Shown here one piece after another: positions 1 to 7,670 of a stretch of 64,000 nucleotides of DNA. Position numbers and translations under genes: made by a program. The stretch is from a virus. The stretch covers positions 1 through 64,000 of IMG/VR virus record IMGVR_UViG_3300040809_000464; one strand, given 5' to 3'. The first letter of the stretch is position 1. Each line of letters starts with the position of its first letter. Under the pieces are notes generated by a model that saw nothing but the letters and a program-made list of their open reading frames with translations, was not told the origin of the DNA and ran no database searches.

Positions 1-162
1 CTCACCTCTACTAAGCTCACCCCTCTTAATAGCATTCCTAATAGAACTCTCTCTAGATTCCTTACCAAGAATATCTCTAGCGGCAGCTCTTACAGACATT
101 TCGTTGTTGAGTGCTTCTTGTAGTTGTTGTAATTCTTCATCAGTAAATTTCTGCATACTCAT
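1..162 (-). CDS. Partial protein with HTH-like N-terminus (3' end beyond window)
   Basis: This leftward reading frame starts at an ATG at 162, preceded by a GAGAG ribosome site, and runs open off the left edge. A second in-frame ATG lies at 155. The visible ~54 residues include a segment (MSVRAAARDILGKES) that looks like a helix-turn-helix of the kind found at the N-terminus of some phage enzymes. The catalytic part, if any, is outside the window, so no function is assigned. Confidence 0.55.
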   Translation of the reverse strand, partial: MSMQKFTDEELQQLQEALNNEMSVRAAARDILGKESRESSIRNAIKRGELSRGE

Positions 163-170
163 ACACTCTC

Positions 171-377
171 TTATAGTCTTTTATAGTTACCAGATACATT
201 CCAATGCTTATTAAGGTAAGCACACTTAGTAAGACGCTCTTCAAAGATAACACCTCGTAAGAACTCTGCCTTGACAGATCCTTTAGGATAATCTTCATGG
301 TCTCTGTAATATTGCTGTCCTAGCTTGAATGATGCTTCTTTTGGTGTAAGGTTTGGATCTAAAATAGTTGATGTCAT
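171..377 (-). CDS. Hypothetical protein, 68 aa
   Basis: Small leftward gene starting at an ATG at 377 behind AGAGGAG, a good ribosome site. It ends 8 bp before the next leftward gene, so the two are probably co-transcribed. The product is charged, with no membrane segment, cysteine pair or motif that I recognise. Confidence 0.6.
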   Translation of the reverse strand: MTSTILDPNLTPKEASFKLGQQYYRDHEDYPKGSVKAEFLRGVIFEERLTKCAYLNKHWNVSGNYKRL

Positions 378-420
378 ACGTTCTCCTCTGACTGGTTTAC
401 TTTCTACTACAGTTTTATGC

Positions 421-495
421 GCTAAAAAGTGTTACATCTCTACAGTTATATGTACATAAAAGTGTTATCTACATAGGTACATAAAAATGTAACAC
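421..495. repeat. Iteron-like direct repeats upstream of the 171-377 gene
   Basis: The 127 bp gap between leftward genes holds three variants of an AAAAgTGTTAcat-like motif. GTACATAAAA occurs twice about 24 bp apart, each followed by TGTTA or TGTAAC. Short tandem A/T-rich iterons like these can be protein-binding sites for replication or repression. I see no clean sigma70 promoter here. Confidence 0.4.
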
Positions 496-504
496 ATTAA
501 ATAT

Positions 505-1221
505 CTAATCAAACAAATGAGCTATTACTCTATCTAAGTCTGGCTCTACAAAGCTTGAAGGTTTAATCACCTTACCATTCTCATTACGGAACACTAAATA
601 AGTTTCATCTTCATAGGTAACAGCTTCATACGTCACTTCCTTAAGGTCTTTCCCTTTAGCTGTATAGATACTCTTGATGTCTTCCATCTCTGTAGCAGCA
701 ATCTCTTCAAGGTCTTCCAGAGGAATCCCTGTAACGTCAATGAACTTAGATAGGTTGCTCTTATGTACTTCTTCTAAGGCTGCGTTATGATCTATATTTA
801 GGTCTATAAGAATGTTTCTTGCATTACATAGTAAGTATATAGGATCAATTCTATCATTAAAACCCCCGCTATACATGTGGATCTGGTTAATATTAAGTTC
901 TAAGGTATAACCTAGTTGGGTACTTCCTAAGTGTAGTCCCTCTAAGAAGTGTTGATAGAATCCAGCTACATAGAAGATATCACAGCATCCATCCACTACC
1001 TCCCTTAAAGATTCTCTCTCTGTAAGTTCATTACCATCTACATCAGTCCCATTGAAAGCACAAACTGTTTCGTTAGCTTCTTCTATGCACAAGTCTTTAT
1101 AGATTTTACGTAAGAAGTCTTTATCTTTTCTAGTGTTACCAGCTATGTGGTTGAACTTCATAACTTGTTCTAGGTGGTGATCCCATAAGTTGATAGTATA
1201 CTTCTCTAGATCATATTTCAT
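505..1221 (-). CDS. MazG-like all-alpha NTP pyrophosphohydrolase
   Basis: The 238 aa product has the signature of the all-alpha NTP-PPase superfamily: an IEEANE helix (around residue 47), a REVVDGCCDIFYV helix (around 74) and later HNAALEEVHKSNLSKF, the family's second acidic helix. Such enzymes hydrolyse (d)NTPs to NMPs plus pyrophosphate and may clean the pool or counter host alarmones. The C-terminal ~60 residues appear extra. The start overlaps the DUF3310 gene by 4 bp, implying translational coupling in a nucleotide-metabolism pair. The fold is well supported; the substrate is unknown. Confidence 0.75.
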   Translation of the reverse strand: MKYDLEKYTINLWDHHLEQVMKFNHIAGNTRKDKDFLRKIYKDLCIEEANETVCAFNGTDVDGNELTERESLREVVDGCCDIFYVAGFYQHFLEGLHLGSTQLGYTLELNINQIHMYSGGFNDRIDPIYLLCNARNILIDLNIDHNAALEEVHKSNLSKFIDVTGIPLEDLEEIAATEMEDIKSIYTAKGKDLKEVTYEAVTYEDETYLVFRNENGKVIKPSSFVEPDLDRVIAHLFD

Positions 1222-1550
1222 AGTTTACCGTCCTTCTTACATAGATGCTTATGCTGTTCAAACAACACCTCATAGAACTTAGCCTTGTTCAACTCTTGTT
1301 CTACGTTATCCTTGCCACCAGCTCTAAGTTTATACTTCAACTGATTACCTAAGCAGTAACCTAAAAAGGCTTCCTCTGTAAGAGTAGAGGCAATCACTTC
1401 GATAGCTTCTATACCCCCTAAGAGTTGATAATGTGAAGGATTCTTAACGTTATCTGTAAGGTCAAGTTCCTTACTCATAGCTTTAATCGCTTCATCTTGT
1501 AAGGCTGTTATACCCTTCATAGGTCTACCCTCACCATCATAAATATCCAT
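1218..1550 (-). CDS. DUF3310 protein, T7 gp1.7-like nucleotide kinase family
   Basis: The 110 aa product carries the DUF3310 pattern: NPSHYQLLGGIEAIEVI (around residues 37-53), then FLGYCLGNQLKYKLRAGGKDN and a C-terminal KAKFYEVL helix. T7 gp1.7, a nucleotide kinase, belongs to this family, so a role in dNTP supply is plausible. It overlaps both neighbours by a few bases, typical of a translationally coupled operon. Confidence 0.75.
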   Translation of the reverse strand: MDIYDGEGRPMKGITALQDEAIKAMSKELDLTDNVKNPSHYQLLGGIEAIEVIASTLTEEAFLGYCLGNQLKYKLRAGGKDNVEQELNKAKFYEVLFEQHKHLCKKDGKL

Positions 1551-1746
1551 CAGTATTCTCCTCTAAGTCATTCCCGTTAAAGTCTGTGATTATCCAATCT
1601 CTCTTACGTAGCTTCTTAAGAGCTTCTTCTTCAGAACATCTATGCCAAGGACTTCCTTTAACAGTAGTGCAGATGAATTGACTCTTAAGCTCACCCCAGT
1701 AGTAGATATCTGTATCTTCTTTGTATCTAAAGTAGAATGATTTCAT
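1537..1746 (-). CDS. Hypothetical protein, 69 aa
   Basis: Aromatic-rich small protein (several Trp and Tyr) with a C-terminal acidic stretch. It overlaps the downstream DUF3310 gene by 14 bp and starts 3 bp after the stop of the preceding gene. No recognised domain; the compact overlapping arrangement is the main evidence that it is real. Confidence 0.6.
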   Translation of the reverse strand: MKSFYFRYKEDTDIYYWGELKSQFICTTVKGSPWHRCSEEEALKKLRKRDWIITDFNGNDLEENTDGYL

Positions 1747-1749
1747 AGG

Positions 1750-2211
1750 TTATGCTTCAAATGTATCTTGTTTAGGCAATACTTCACCCATGATTGTAGC
1801 ATTCTTATCCGTATCTTCCTCACCATGCTTGTCCATATACTCTTCATCATACTTCTTCATAAATTCTTGATAGGTTGGGATAGCTTTATTATAAACTATA
1901 GCGGATGCCTCTGCTAGTTGTTTTGTGTAGGTTTCATCATTCTCGATAAGATGTGCATGAGTTACTAGATATTTAATTCCTACACGATCTACCAATGCAT
2001 CCCAGAGCCACTGATCATAGTATTCTTCAAAAGAACTAATCCCGAAGATCTTCTCAAATGTGATATTGTCAGGATCATCTTTATCAGGTGGTAATACAGA
2101 AGCTTCCATCTCAAATGCTTCTACCGTCTTTTCGTATGAAGATAGGAACATAGGTTTCAATGTTTCTCTGACTTCATCAATGTTGTAGTTAATTCTAATC
2201 TGTTTTCCCAT
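1750..2211 (-). CDS. Hypothetical acidic protein, 153 aa
   Basis: Soluble, acidic, apparently helical protein with a charged tail. It starts at an ATG at 2211 behind AAGGATACCTAA and sits in the operon running toward the MazG-like gene. No family recognised. Confidence 0.65.
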   Translation of the reverse strand: MGKQIRINYNIDEVRETLKPMFLSSYEKTVEAFEMEASVLPPDKDDPDNITFEKIFGISSFEEYYDQWLWDALVDRVGIKYLVTHAHLIENDETYTKQLAEASAIVYNKAIPTYQEFMKKYDEEYMDKHGEEDTDKNATIMGEVLPKQDTFEA

Positions 2212-2227
2212 TTAGGTATCCTTCTTA

Positions 2228-2500
2228 TTATTTATGTTTGGCTGTACGGTAATCGTGAAACTGTTGTTGCTCGTCTGTTGACCATTTAGACCAACTCCAG
2301 AGGTCTTGTGTTTGCTTATACTGCGAGTCCTTTTCGAAATAATCTAAAGTCCAGCTTAATTGAGCATCCCAAGGAGTGTAATTACTTTTCACATGGTTCC
2401 AATCTGAATGAGTAAACTGTAACACGGTATCTTCTTTTACTTTTGCTGGTCTATTCTGTATCATAATAATACCCCCAGCTTTAACTTTTATTTCGTACAT
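2228..2500 (-). CDS. Hypothetical protein, 90 aa
   Basis: I start this gene at the ATG at 2500 because AGGAG lies 6 bp upstream; an upstream in-frame start at 2554 would overlap the preceding gene without a ribosome site. The product is Trp- and Gln-rich, with several Trp residues in the second half. No domain recognised. Confidence 0.6.
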   Translation of the reverse strand: MYEIKVKAGGIIMIQNRPAKVKEDTVLQFTHSDWNHVKSNYTPWDAQLSWTLDYFEKDSQYKQTQDLWSWSKWSTDEQQQFHDYRTAKHK

Positions 2501-2510
2501 GTTATCTCCT

Positions 2511-2888
2511 CTACTTTCGAGCAGTCTCTGTAACTTCTTCTGAGAACAACTCATACAGTTTTATCTTAGTATCTTCTTTGGTATCACCTACCACTTCAAC
2601 AGAGGTCGCTAGATCTCCTATGTGTAATGCTAAGTTTACTTCTTCACTTTCTGTCTCAGTAATATGTTTGATGTTTTGTTTCAAGTATAGTCTACCTTTA
2701 GGCGTACTCCTAAGAGTTGCAATAGAAGTACACCCTTTAGGGTATGTTATACTCTTTACATACTCCTGAGTGAGAGCGTCTTCTAAAACTTCAGTATACT
2801 CTAACTCACTGCATCTCATCAAGAAGTTATCTGAAAGTTTAAATTGAGATAAGAACATGCACATATTCACTGTTTGCAAGTCACTCAT
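2511..2888 (-). CDS. Hypothetical protein, 125 aa
   Basis: Leftward gene of mixed alpha/beta character with no recognised motif. Its ATG at 2888 lies just after a 160 bp non-coding stretch, so it may start a new transcription unit, although no consensus promoter is visible. Confidence 0.6.
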   Translation of the reverse strand: MSDLQTVNMCMFLSQFKLSDNFLMRCSELEYTEVLEDALTQEYVKSITYPKGCTSIATLRSTPKGRLYLKQNIKHITETESEEVNLALHIGDLATSVEVVGDTKEDTKIKLYELFSEEVTETARK

Positions 2889-2903
2889 ACCTACCTCTAA
2901 GTT

Positions 2904-2931
2904 AAATAGGAGACCGTTAAGCCTCCTAAAT
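2904..2931 (-). terminator. Stem-loop upstream of the 2511-2888 gene
   Basis: TAGGAG (2907-2912) pairs with CTCCTA (2923-2928) around a 10-nt loop. Read leftward it is followed by TTTAACTT, a short T-rich tail, so it could terminate or attenuate transcription coming from the 3050-5787 genes. Confidence 0.4.
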
Positions 2932-2954
2932 AAGATTATTCTAACAAGTACATC

Positions 2955-3019
2955 AAAAGGAATTAAAACTATTAGGTTCCTACTCTTAAAGTATTATCTC
3001 TTTAAGTTTTAATCCTTTT
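2955..3019. repeat. Nested inverted repeats (cruciform-like)
   Basis: A 14-15 bp arm at 2955-2969 (AAAAGGAATTAAAAC) is the reverse complement of 3006-3019 with one extra base. Inside lie a TAGG/CCTA mini-hairpin and a perfect 7 bp stem CTTAAAG (2985-2991) / CTTTAAG (3000-3006). Together they could fold into a three-arm structure in DNA or RNA. It may be a termination/processing site or a replication signal; the sequence alone does not decide. Confidence 0.55.
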
Positions 3020-3049
3020 ATGTAAAGCGTTATAAGACTAACATACAAA

Positions 3050-3505
3050 TTAACTAATGTCAAACATCTTTTTAGCCTTATTCAGAATCGTCTTAGGCTT
3101 ATGTTTAGGATTACCTTCAAAGCCAAACTGAGACAGATACTCTACCAAGTCTCCACTCTCTTCAATTGACGCTGCATAGTCCCAATCTGGTGAAGCAACT
3201 GTTGAAGCTACACCCCCTCCATCGTCTTCTTCCTCCACAGTTCCTTCTGTCTCAGGTAGTGCTTCAACGACCTCTGGCGTATCTTCTGTTTGATTCTCTT
3301 CAATCGGTTTTTCATAAGTGTCCTCTTCTGGTGTCACCTCTTCTGGTGTTGGTACGTCTGAGGTGTCTGTATAGGTAATCTCCACTACAGAGTTAGCTTC
3401 ATAGATAGAATAACCTACGTCTGGGTTCTCCCATAACGTAGCCACTACATCATTGATAGCATCACCAACTTTAGTCGGACCTTTAAACTGTTTACGCTTC
3501 TGCAT
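3050..3505 (-). CDS. Hypothetical protein with acidic Glu/Thr/Pro-rich centre, 151 aa
   Basis: The ATG at 3505 is preferred over the in-frame start at 3571 because AAGGAGA stands upstream and the longer form overlaps the neighbour heavily. The middle (about residues 50-115) is low-complexity and rich in Glu, Thr, Pro and Val. The C-terminus is basic (NPKHKPKTILNKAKKMF). The acidic linker between basic ends is reminiscent of DNA-mimic or scaffold-type proteins, but no family is recognised. Confidence 0.6.
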   Translation of the reverse strand: MQKRKQFKGPTKVGDAINDVVATLWENPDVGYSIYEANSVVEITYTDTSDVPTPEEVTPEEDTYEKPIEENQTEDTPEVVEALPETEGTVEEEDDGGGVASTVASPDWDYAASIEESGDLVEYLSQFGFEGNPKHKPKTILNKAKKMFDIS

Positions 3506-4214
3506 TATCTTCTCCTTGTGTTTCTTGTGAGTCTTCTTTAATTGTGATTGTAACATCTTCTGCTTGACCATCCACTATCAGTGTCACCTCTTCATCTTTC
3601 TTTGTAGAGGTTTTCTTACCAGTAGATTTCTTCTTAGCGTTAGTCTGTTTACGTTCCTCTGAGGCAGCTTTCTTCTCAGCTTCATGTTCCTCTACCAACT
3701 TAGCAGCATCTTCCCGCATACGATCTGTAGGTTCTTCAAACTCTTTAAGGTACATATTAGGATAAGCCTCTACCATAGCATCTCGTACAGTCATCATATA
3801 ATCACTTACCTTAAGAGTCGAACTATCTGGAAGTTTGAAACCTCCTAGGTTGTACTGTGATAGTGCGTCCATTACTTGCTTGATGTTACGTCGGCTGTTC
3901 TTAATCTCTTTATCCCAATGACCCCAGTCAACCTCTTGAGGGAGGACCACTATACGGTAATCTCTTAGGTTAATCTTAGCAGTGACCAATCCAGCTTCCT
4001 TCTTAGCTTTCTCAAAGGCTTGCTCTCGTAGGAATTCGATATCTTTCGGGTCAAACATCAAACCAGTTAAGTAGTTCCCTGACTGAGAGAAGCATTTATG
4101 ATTTGAAGCTGGGAAGCGTTGTAATCCTTGTTTAGTGTAATGATCGTACCAGTCCAGAGCTGTATTAGTATCCCCTGAGATTTTTCTGAATACGATAATC
4201 TTTCTAGTTGCCAT
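3492..4214 (-). CDS. Hypothetical protein with Lys-rich tail, 240 aa
   Basis: A folded N-terminal part of about 170 residues is followed by a charged coil and a Lys/Thr-rich stretch (KKKSTGKKTSTKKDEE, around residue 195), then an acidic end. The basic stretch could contact nucleic acid. It overlaps both neighbours by a few bases. The conserved core is not one I can name. Confidence 0.6.
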   Translation of the reverse strand: MATRKIIVFRKISGDTNTALDWYDHYTKQGLQRFPASNHKCFSQSGNYLTGLMFDPKDIEFLREQAFEKAKKEAGLVTAKINLRDYRIVVLPQEVDWGHWDKEIKNSRRNIKQVMDALSQYNLGGFKLPDSSTLKVSDYMMTVRDAMVEAYPNMYLKEFEEPTDRMREDAAKLVEEHEAEKKAASEERKQTNAKKKSTGKKTSTKKDEEVTLIVDGQAEDVTITIKEDSQETQGEDNAEA

Positions 4215-4485
4215 TAAATGTTTCCTCTATGAATTTTAATGTGTTTAGTGCTTTGGTTAATGTTTTCTTACAATCATCTAGTATATCGGAGTCGCCAACA
4301 ATATCATCTGGGTCTGTATTGCAGACATCCCCTAGAGAGTCTTGCATGTTGCATACCAGTAGGTTTACATCAAGAATGCTTATAAGTTGTTCTACTTTAG
4401 CGTCCTTCTCGTGTAGCTGTTTCTCAAGATCCTTAATAGTTTTGTTAGCTATCTCAAGTTTCTTATCTTCTTTAGTATCAGCCAT
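4204..4485 (-). CDS. Hypothetical coiled-coil protein, 93 aa
   Basis: Start placed at the ATG at 4485, where GGAG lies 5 bp upstream; a GTG two codons earlier is less convincing. Residues 8-40 form a clear heptad-like helix (KLEIANKTIKDLEKQLHEKD). It overlaps the upstream gene by 8 bp and the downstream gene by 11 bp. Confidence 0.6.
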   Translation of the reverse strand: MADTKEDKKLEIANKTIKDLEKQLHEKDAKVEQLISILDVNLLVCNMQDSLGDVCNTDPDDIVGDSDILDDCKKTLTKALNTLKFIEETFNGN

Positions 4486-4942
4486 CTTCACTCCATTCTT
4501 CTAATGTAACACCATTGAGGTGGTTATGTCGTAGGTCTCTGTTAGTTGTCTTCGTAGTCTTGTGCAAGCCTTCAAGCTCGTTACGTAAATACTTATCTGT
4601 TTCTTTGACAAGCATATACTCCACAGTTTTTATTCCATGTAGGTCTAAGTAAGATTGATCTGCAAAGCCATATACTAGGTGTGTATCTACTACTTTGTTC
4701 TCTAGGTTACGATACTTGTAAGCTTCCTTAGTAACAAGGTAAGGTAGCTCTGTATCGAAGCCTAGATATTTCATAGCTGCTTTGAGTGCTTCTACTTGGT
4801 TCTCTTCTACGTTTACATCATAACCTTGACTCTGTAAGTATCTAGCTTGAGAGATAAGATCTGTTAGGGCTATCTTCCAATTGTAGTCTGCGGTGACTAG
4901 TGGATCAACTTCTTTGTTGTATACCTTTTTGGTTTCTGTCAT
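4478..4942 (-). CDS. Hypothetical protein, 154 aa
   Basis: Soluble leftward product with a Tyr-rich middle and no recognised motif. It sits inside a run of tightly spaced genes and overlaps the coiled-coil gene by 8 bp. Confidence 0.6.
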   Translation of the reverse strand: MTETKKVYNKEVDPLVTADYNWKIALTDLISQARYLQSQGYDVNVEENQVEALKAAMKYLGFDTELPYLVTKEAYKYRNLENKVVDTHLVYGFADQSYLDLHGIKTVEYMLVKETDKYLRNELEGLHKTTKTTNRDLRHNHLNGVTLEEWSEDG

Positions 4943-4956
4943 ACTACCTCTCTTTA

Positions 4957-5190
4957 CTATTCTAAGGTTTTCATCACTTCAATGTAAGCATCCATAACCC
5001 CGATAACCTTACTTAATTGCACTACCTGTTGATCTTCCTCTGAATAGGTATCAACTACGCTGTCCATACTTTCTAGTACATCTTTTGCTATCTTCTCTGC
5101 AAGAGCTACAGCTTCAGCTCCTTTGTTTTCAGAGATTAAACCAATCAGTAGATACTTTACTAATTTTATTTGTTCTATTTCTTCATTCAT
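4957..5190 (-). CDS. Hypothetical helical protein, 77 aa
   Basis: Short, predicted all-helical and acidic product that starts at the ATG at 5190 behind GAGGGG. No family recognised. It is one of a chain of small co-oriented genes between 3.0 and 5.8 kb. Confidence 0.55.
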   Translation of the reverse strand: MNEEIEQIKLVKYLLIGLISENKGAEAVALAEKIAKDVLESMDSVVDTYSEEDQQVVQLSKVIGVMDAYIEVMKTLE

Positions 5191-5203
5191 TGTGGTTCCC
5201 CTC

Positions 5204-5515
5204 TTATTCGTAATATGTTACAGTTTCTACACGTTCTTTCTTTTCCACTATCCAGAAGTCTTCATCTAGGTCATACTCTAAGTCCATATCCTCCATACAA
5301 GCATCACCTGTAATAATGTATTTATAGAATTTAATATAAGTGTCATTTAATTTGTGTACACACTCCTGTCTGTTATACCAACGATGTACATCCATATCCG
5401 AATCTGCCCATACCTCTTCTCCATCATCTAAGATTGTTTCTATAAGGTCACAATCCCTAATTTCATAATCTTTCTCAATATTGTACTGTGTAAGTAGTCC
5501 TCTTAGTTCACTCAT
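5204..5515 (-). CDS. Hypothetical acidic protein, 103 aa
   Basis: Strongly acidic product with many Asp and Glu residues and several Tyr and Trp, behind AGAAGG upstream of the ATG at 5515. The charge pattern fits a small phage inhibitor or DNA mimic, but I see no specific match. Confidence 0.55.
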   Translation of the reverse strand: MSELRGLLTQYNIEKDYEIRDCDLIETILDDGEEVWADSDMDVHRWYNRQECVHKLNDTYIKFYKYIITGDACMEDMDLEYDLDEDFWIVEKKERVETVTYYE

Positions 5516-5526
5516 CCTACCTTCTC

Positions 5527-5787
5527 CTAAAAATCACTACCAGAACTGCTGCTACTTCCACTATCATATGAACTTGAACTACTACTGTAGGAGCTACCAC
5601 TGTCATAAGATGATGAAGAATAACTACTTGAGCTGCTACTAGAATCAGAAATCCATCCTCCTGCTAAGGCTTCTACTTCAACTGTATCTGAGTAGGTTAG
5701 GTTTGTTAAGTATACCCATGTGTTAGTATGTGAATCGAAAGCTTGTTTGCGACCATTGTATTTACGTTTCTTTGTATATCGTGCCAT
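5527..5787 (-). CDS. Small basic protein with long Ser/Tyr/Gly low-complexity tail
   Basis: The first ~45 residues are basic and aromatic. The last ~40 are almost only Ser with periodic Tyr, Asp and Gly, in two repeats of a SSSYDSGSS-like unit. Ser codons alternate between TCN and AGY classes, so the tract is maintained at protein level rather than being a simple DNA repeat. It has a strong promoter of its own at 5823-5851. Function unknown; such tails are often disordered and phase-separating or adhesive. Confidence 0.65.
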   Translation of the reverse strand: MARYTKKRKYNGRKQAFDSHTNTWVYLTNLTYSDTVEVEALAGGWISDSSSSSSSYSSSSYDSGSSYSSSSSSYDSGSSSSSGSDF

Positions 5788-5822
5788 TGTAGTTCTCCTG
5801 TGTTTCCTAATTCGGAAGGTGT

Positions 5823-5851
5823 ATTAAACCATAAAATGTGTTGTTTGTCAA
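5823..5851 (-). promoter_or_regulatory. Sigma70 promoter for the 5527-5787 gene
   Basis: On the minus strand, TTGACA (complement of 5846-5851) and TTTAAT (complement of 5823-5828) are separated by exactly 17 bp. It lies about 35 bp before the ATG of the Ser-rich protein and probably drives the leftward genes down to about 3 kb. Confidence 0.75.
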
Positions 5852-5872
5852 GGGTTAATTTAGATTAAGACC

Positions 5873-6280
5873 TCAAAGTAAATAGCCTACCAGAAGACCA
5901 GCAAGAAAAGTTATAGGTAAACTTTTATAGACTATCTTTATCAGGTCTTTCTTATGAAGCTCAATATTAACCTTTAGTCTGCTTTCTAATCTCTCTACAG
6001 TACCTTTACTTATTATATCTACATTATCACTTACTTTGTTATATAACTCATCAAATATATCAAACCTTTTTCCATATCGCCAAGGTTGATAACTAAGGTC
6101 TAAATTTTCTATAATGTCGTCTAAAGGTCTATCTTTTAACCACATAAGATTAACTATATCATCTCTTCTCTTGTCCCTTTCTTTGGTCAACTCTTCTATC
6201 TCTTCTTTCAAATCTAATTTCTTATTAACACTTAGATTATAAGAATTCTTATGCATAATACTTTCTACACGGTTACTCAT
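5873..6280 (-). CDS. Hypothetical protein with C-terminal membrane anchor
   Basis: Start chosen at the ATG at 6280, which has GAGGAG upstream and overlaps the HNH gene stop by 8 bp. The body is charged and helical; the last ~20 residues (ITFLAGLLVGYLL) form a tail-anchor membrane segment. It is the last gene before the 5.8 kb promoter gap. Confidence 0.6.
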   Translation of the reverse strand: MSNRVESIMHKNSYNLSVNKKLDLKEEIEELTKERDKRRDDIVNLMWLKDRPLDDIIENLDLSYQPWRYGKRFDIFDELYNKVSDNVDIISKGTVERLESRLKVNIELHKKDLIKIVYKSLPITFLAGLLVGYLL

Positions 6281-6839
6281 TAATATTCTCCTCATTCAAT
6301 AACCATTCAACTATTTGTTTACGTCTCTTAGTGGCATTACTCTCAGGAACTATCCCTCTATGTTCCAACCACTTCTTATCTATCTTCTGCTTCTGAATCT
6401 GTATAGCTTTCTTCTCAGCAACAGCCTCTTCAAAGGTAATCCCCATACGTTCTGCATAGGACTTAATCTTATGAGCTTCCTTCTTAACAAGAGCCATATT
6501 ATCAGGTGGTGGGATAAGATGCAAGACAAATTTTAGAATATCTTCAACGGATGTTAGTGATACATTCCCTTCTATGTGGTCCACCTCTAGTTTGCTCTTA
6601 CCTTCCCATTCACCTGTCAAGTAGCAATACTGCCCAGACTTAGCTCTACCAGTGTAATCTTCTGGGGGTTTGCTACAGGACTTATTCTTGAAGTCTAGTT
6701 TGATAGAACTCTTTTCCCAAAGACCCCTTCGAAGCCCTCCACGTAACCATGTCCAGAATTTAGCCTCTGTAGGGAATAGATGCGGATACCACTTCCATGG
6801 GGCAAACTCTGTAGTTTGATCTTTAGTTTCTTTCTTCAT
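6273..6839 (-). CDS. HNH endonuclease
   Basis: The 188 aa product has a CYLTGEWEG segment followed by LEVDHIEGN (around residue 85), then DNMALVKKEAHKIKSYAER, which gives the D-H / N / H-K pattern of an HNH fold. Proteins like this sit in phage replication operons near the 5' exonuclease and may be structure-specific nucleases for recombination or packaging rather than homing enzymes. No NUMOD DNA-binding motif is seen. It overlaps the next upstream gene by 4 bp. Confidence 0.7.
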   Translation of the reverse strand: MKKETKDQTTEFAPWKWYPHLFPTEAKFWTWLRGGLRRGLWEKSSIKLDFKNKSCSKPPEDYTGRAKSGQYCYLTGEWEGKSKLEVDHIEGNVSLTSVEDILKFVLHLIPPPDNMALVKKEAHKIKSYAERMGITFEEAVAEKKAIQIQKQKIDKKWLEHRGIVPESNATKRRKQIVEWLLNEENINE

Positions 6840-7309
6840 AGGTTCTCCTCTTCAGTGATTATTTCGTAAAAACCTTTTCTGATATGTATATAATATTCAG
6901 GTAGGTGTAAAGAACCAACCTCATCAATGTCGTCTTCTCTAACGGTAATGATTTTATCTCCACACTCTACAATAGCTCTAAGAGTAAGTGTGTAACGGTA
7001 CAACCCTTGACGGCTTTGCACTTCCAACTTCGGTCTCTCTTTAGGTATACCTTCTAGCAATAATTCTTTCAGTAATCTAACTCTTACAGTGTTGTTATTG
7101 ATAAGCTTAATCTTGAAGAAGTCTGACATTCTGTCTACATTTATTCCTAGACTTTCTAAGTGATCTCCTTCTGCTTTGTTAGCCAACATATACTTAACTT
7201 TATCATCACACCCTTTTATGAAATATTGTTGGTCTAACTTGTCGAATACCTCTTTAGGTACATCGACAGCAGTATAGTACCCACCTTTCTCTGTATACAT
7301 CTCATACAT
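6836..7309 (-). CDS. Hypothetical protein, 157 aa
   Basis: Alternating charged and aliphatic residues suggest a mixed alpha/beta soluble fold. It overlaps the HNH gene by 4 bp and lies 2 bp from its upstream neighbour. No family recognised. Confidence 0.6.
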   Translation of the reverse strand: MYEMYTEKGGYYTAVDVPKEVFDKLDQQYFIKGCDDKVKYMLANKAEGDHLESLGINVDRMSDFFKIKLINNNTVRVRLLKELLLEGIPKERPKLEVQSRQGLYRYTLTLRAIVECGDKIITVREDDIDEVGSLHLPEYYIHIRKGFYEIITEEENL

Positions 7310-7311
7310 AG

Positions 7312-7668
7312 TTAATTATCCTCTTCAGTTATATTCTTATGCAGTACCAACAATAACCCCAGTATATCAGTGATCTTCTTAATAAGGTATTTTGCAAGGC
7401 ACTCTTTATCATTACCTAAGAGATTACCAACCTCTACATATCTTCTATCGTCACTTTCGCTGTTCCATATTTCATTACCTAAGAAGTGGATGCTAATGCT
7501 TTCTTCATAAATACCTTTGTGAGTTTTCATCCTAAAGATGTTATATAAACCAGTATCCTCAAACTGCCTATGTAACGTATCAATAGTTTCAAATAGGGTG
7601 TGCGTTACATAGTCAAAGCATTCGGTAATCTCTTCTTTAGTTAAATCTGCATTGGTAAAACTCTTCAT
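7312..7668 (-). CDS. Hypothetical protein, 118 aa
   Basis: Small soluble product whose C-terminal ITEEDN resembles that of the exonuclease upstream; both encode ITEEx ends over an AGAGGA site that serves the next gene. No domain recognised. Confidence 0.6.
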   Translation of the reverse strand: MKSFTNADLTKEEITECFDYVTHTLFETIDTLHRQFEDTGLYNIFRMKTHKGIYEESISIHFLGNEIWNSESDDRRYVEVGNLLGNDKECLAKYLIKKITDILGLLLVLHKNITEEDN

Positions 7669-7670
7669 CT

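Noticed and set aside
4208-4504. Rightward ORF opposite the coiled-coil gene
   Set aside because: Complementary frame of a leftward gene, no ribosome site, Ser/Phe-rich shadow composition.
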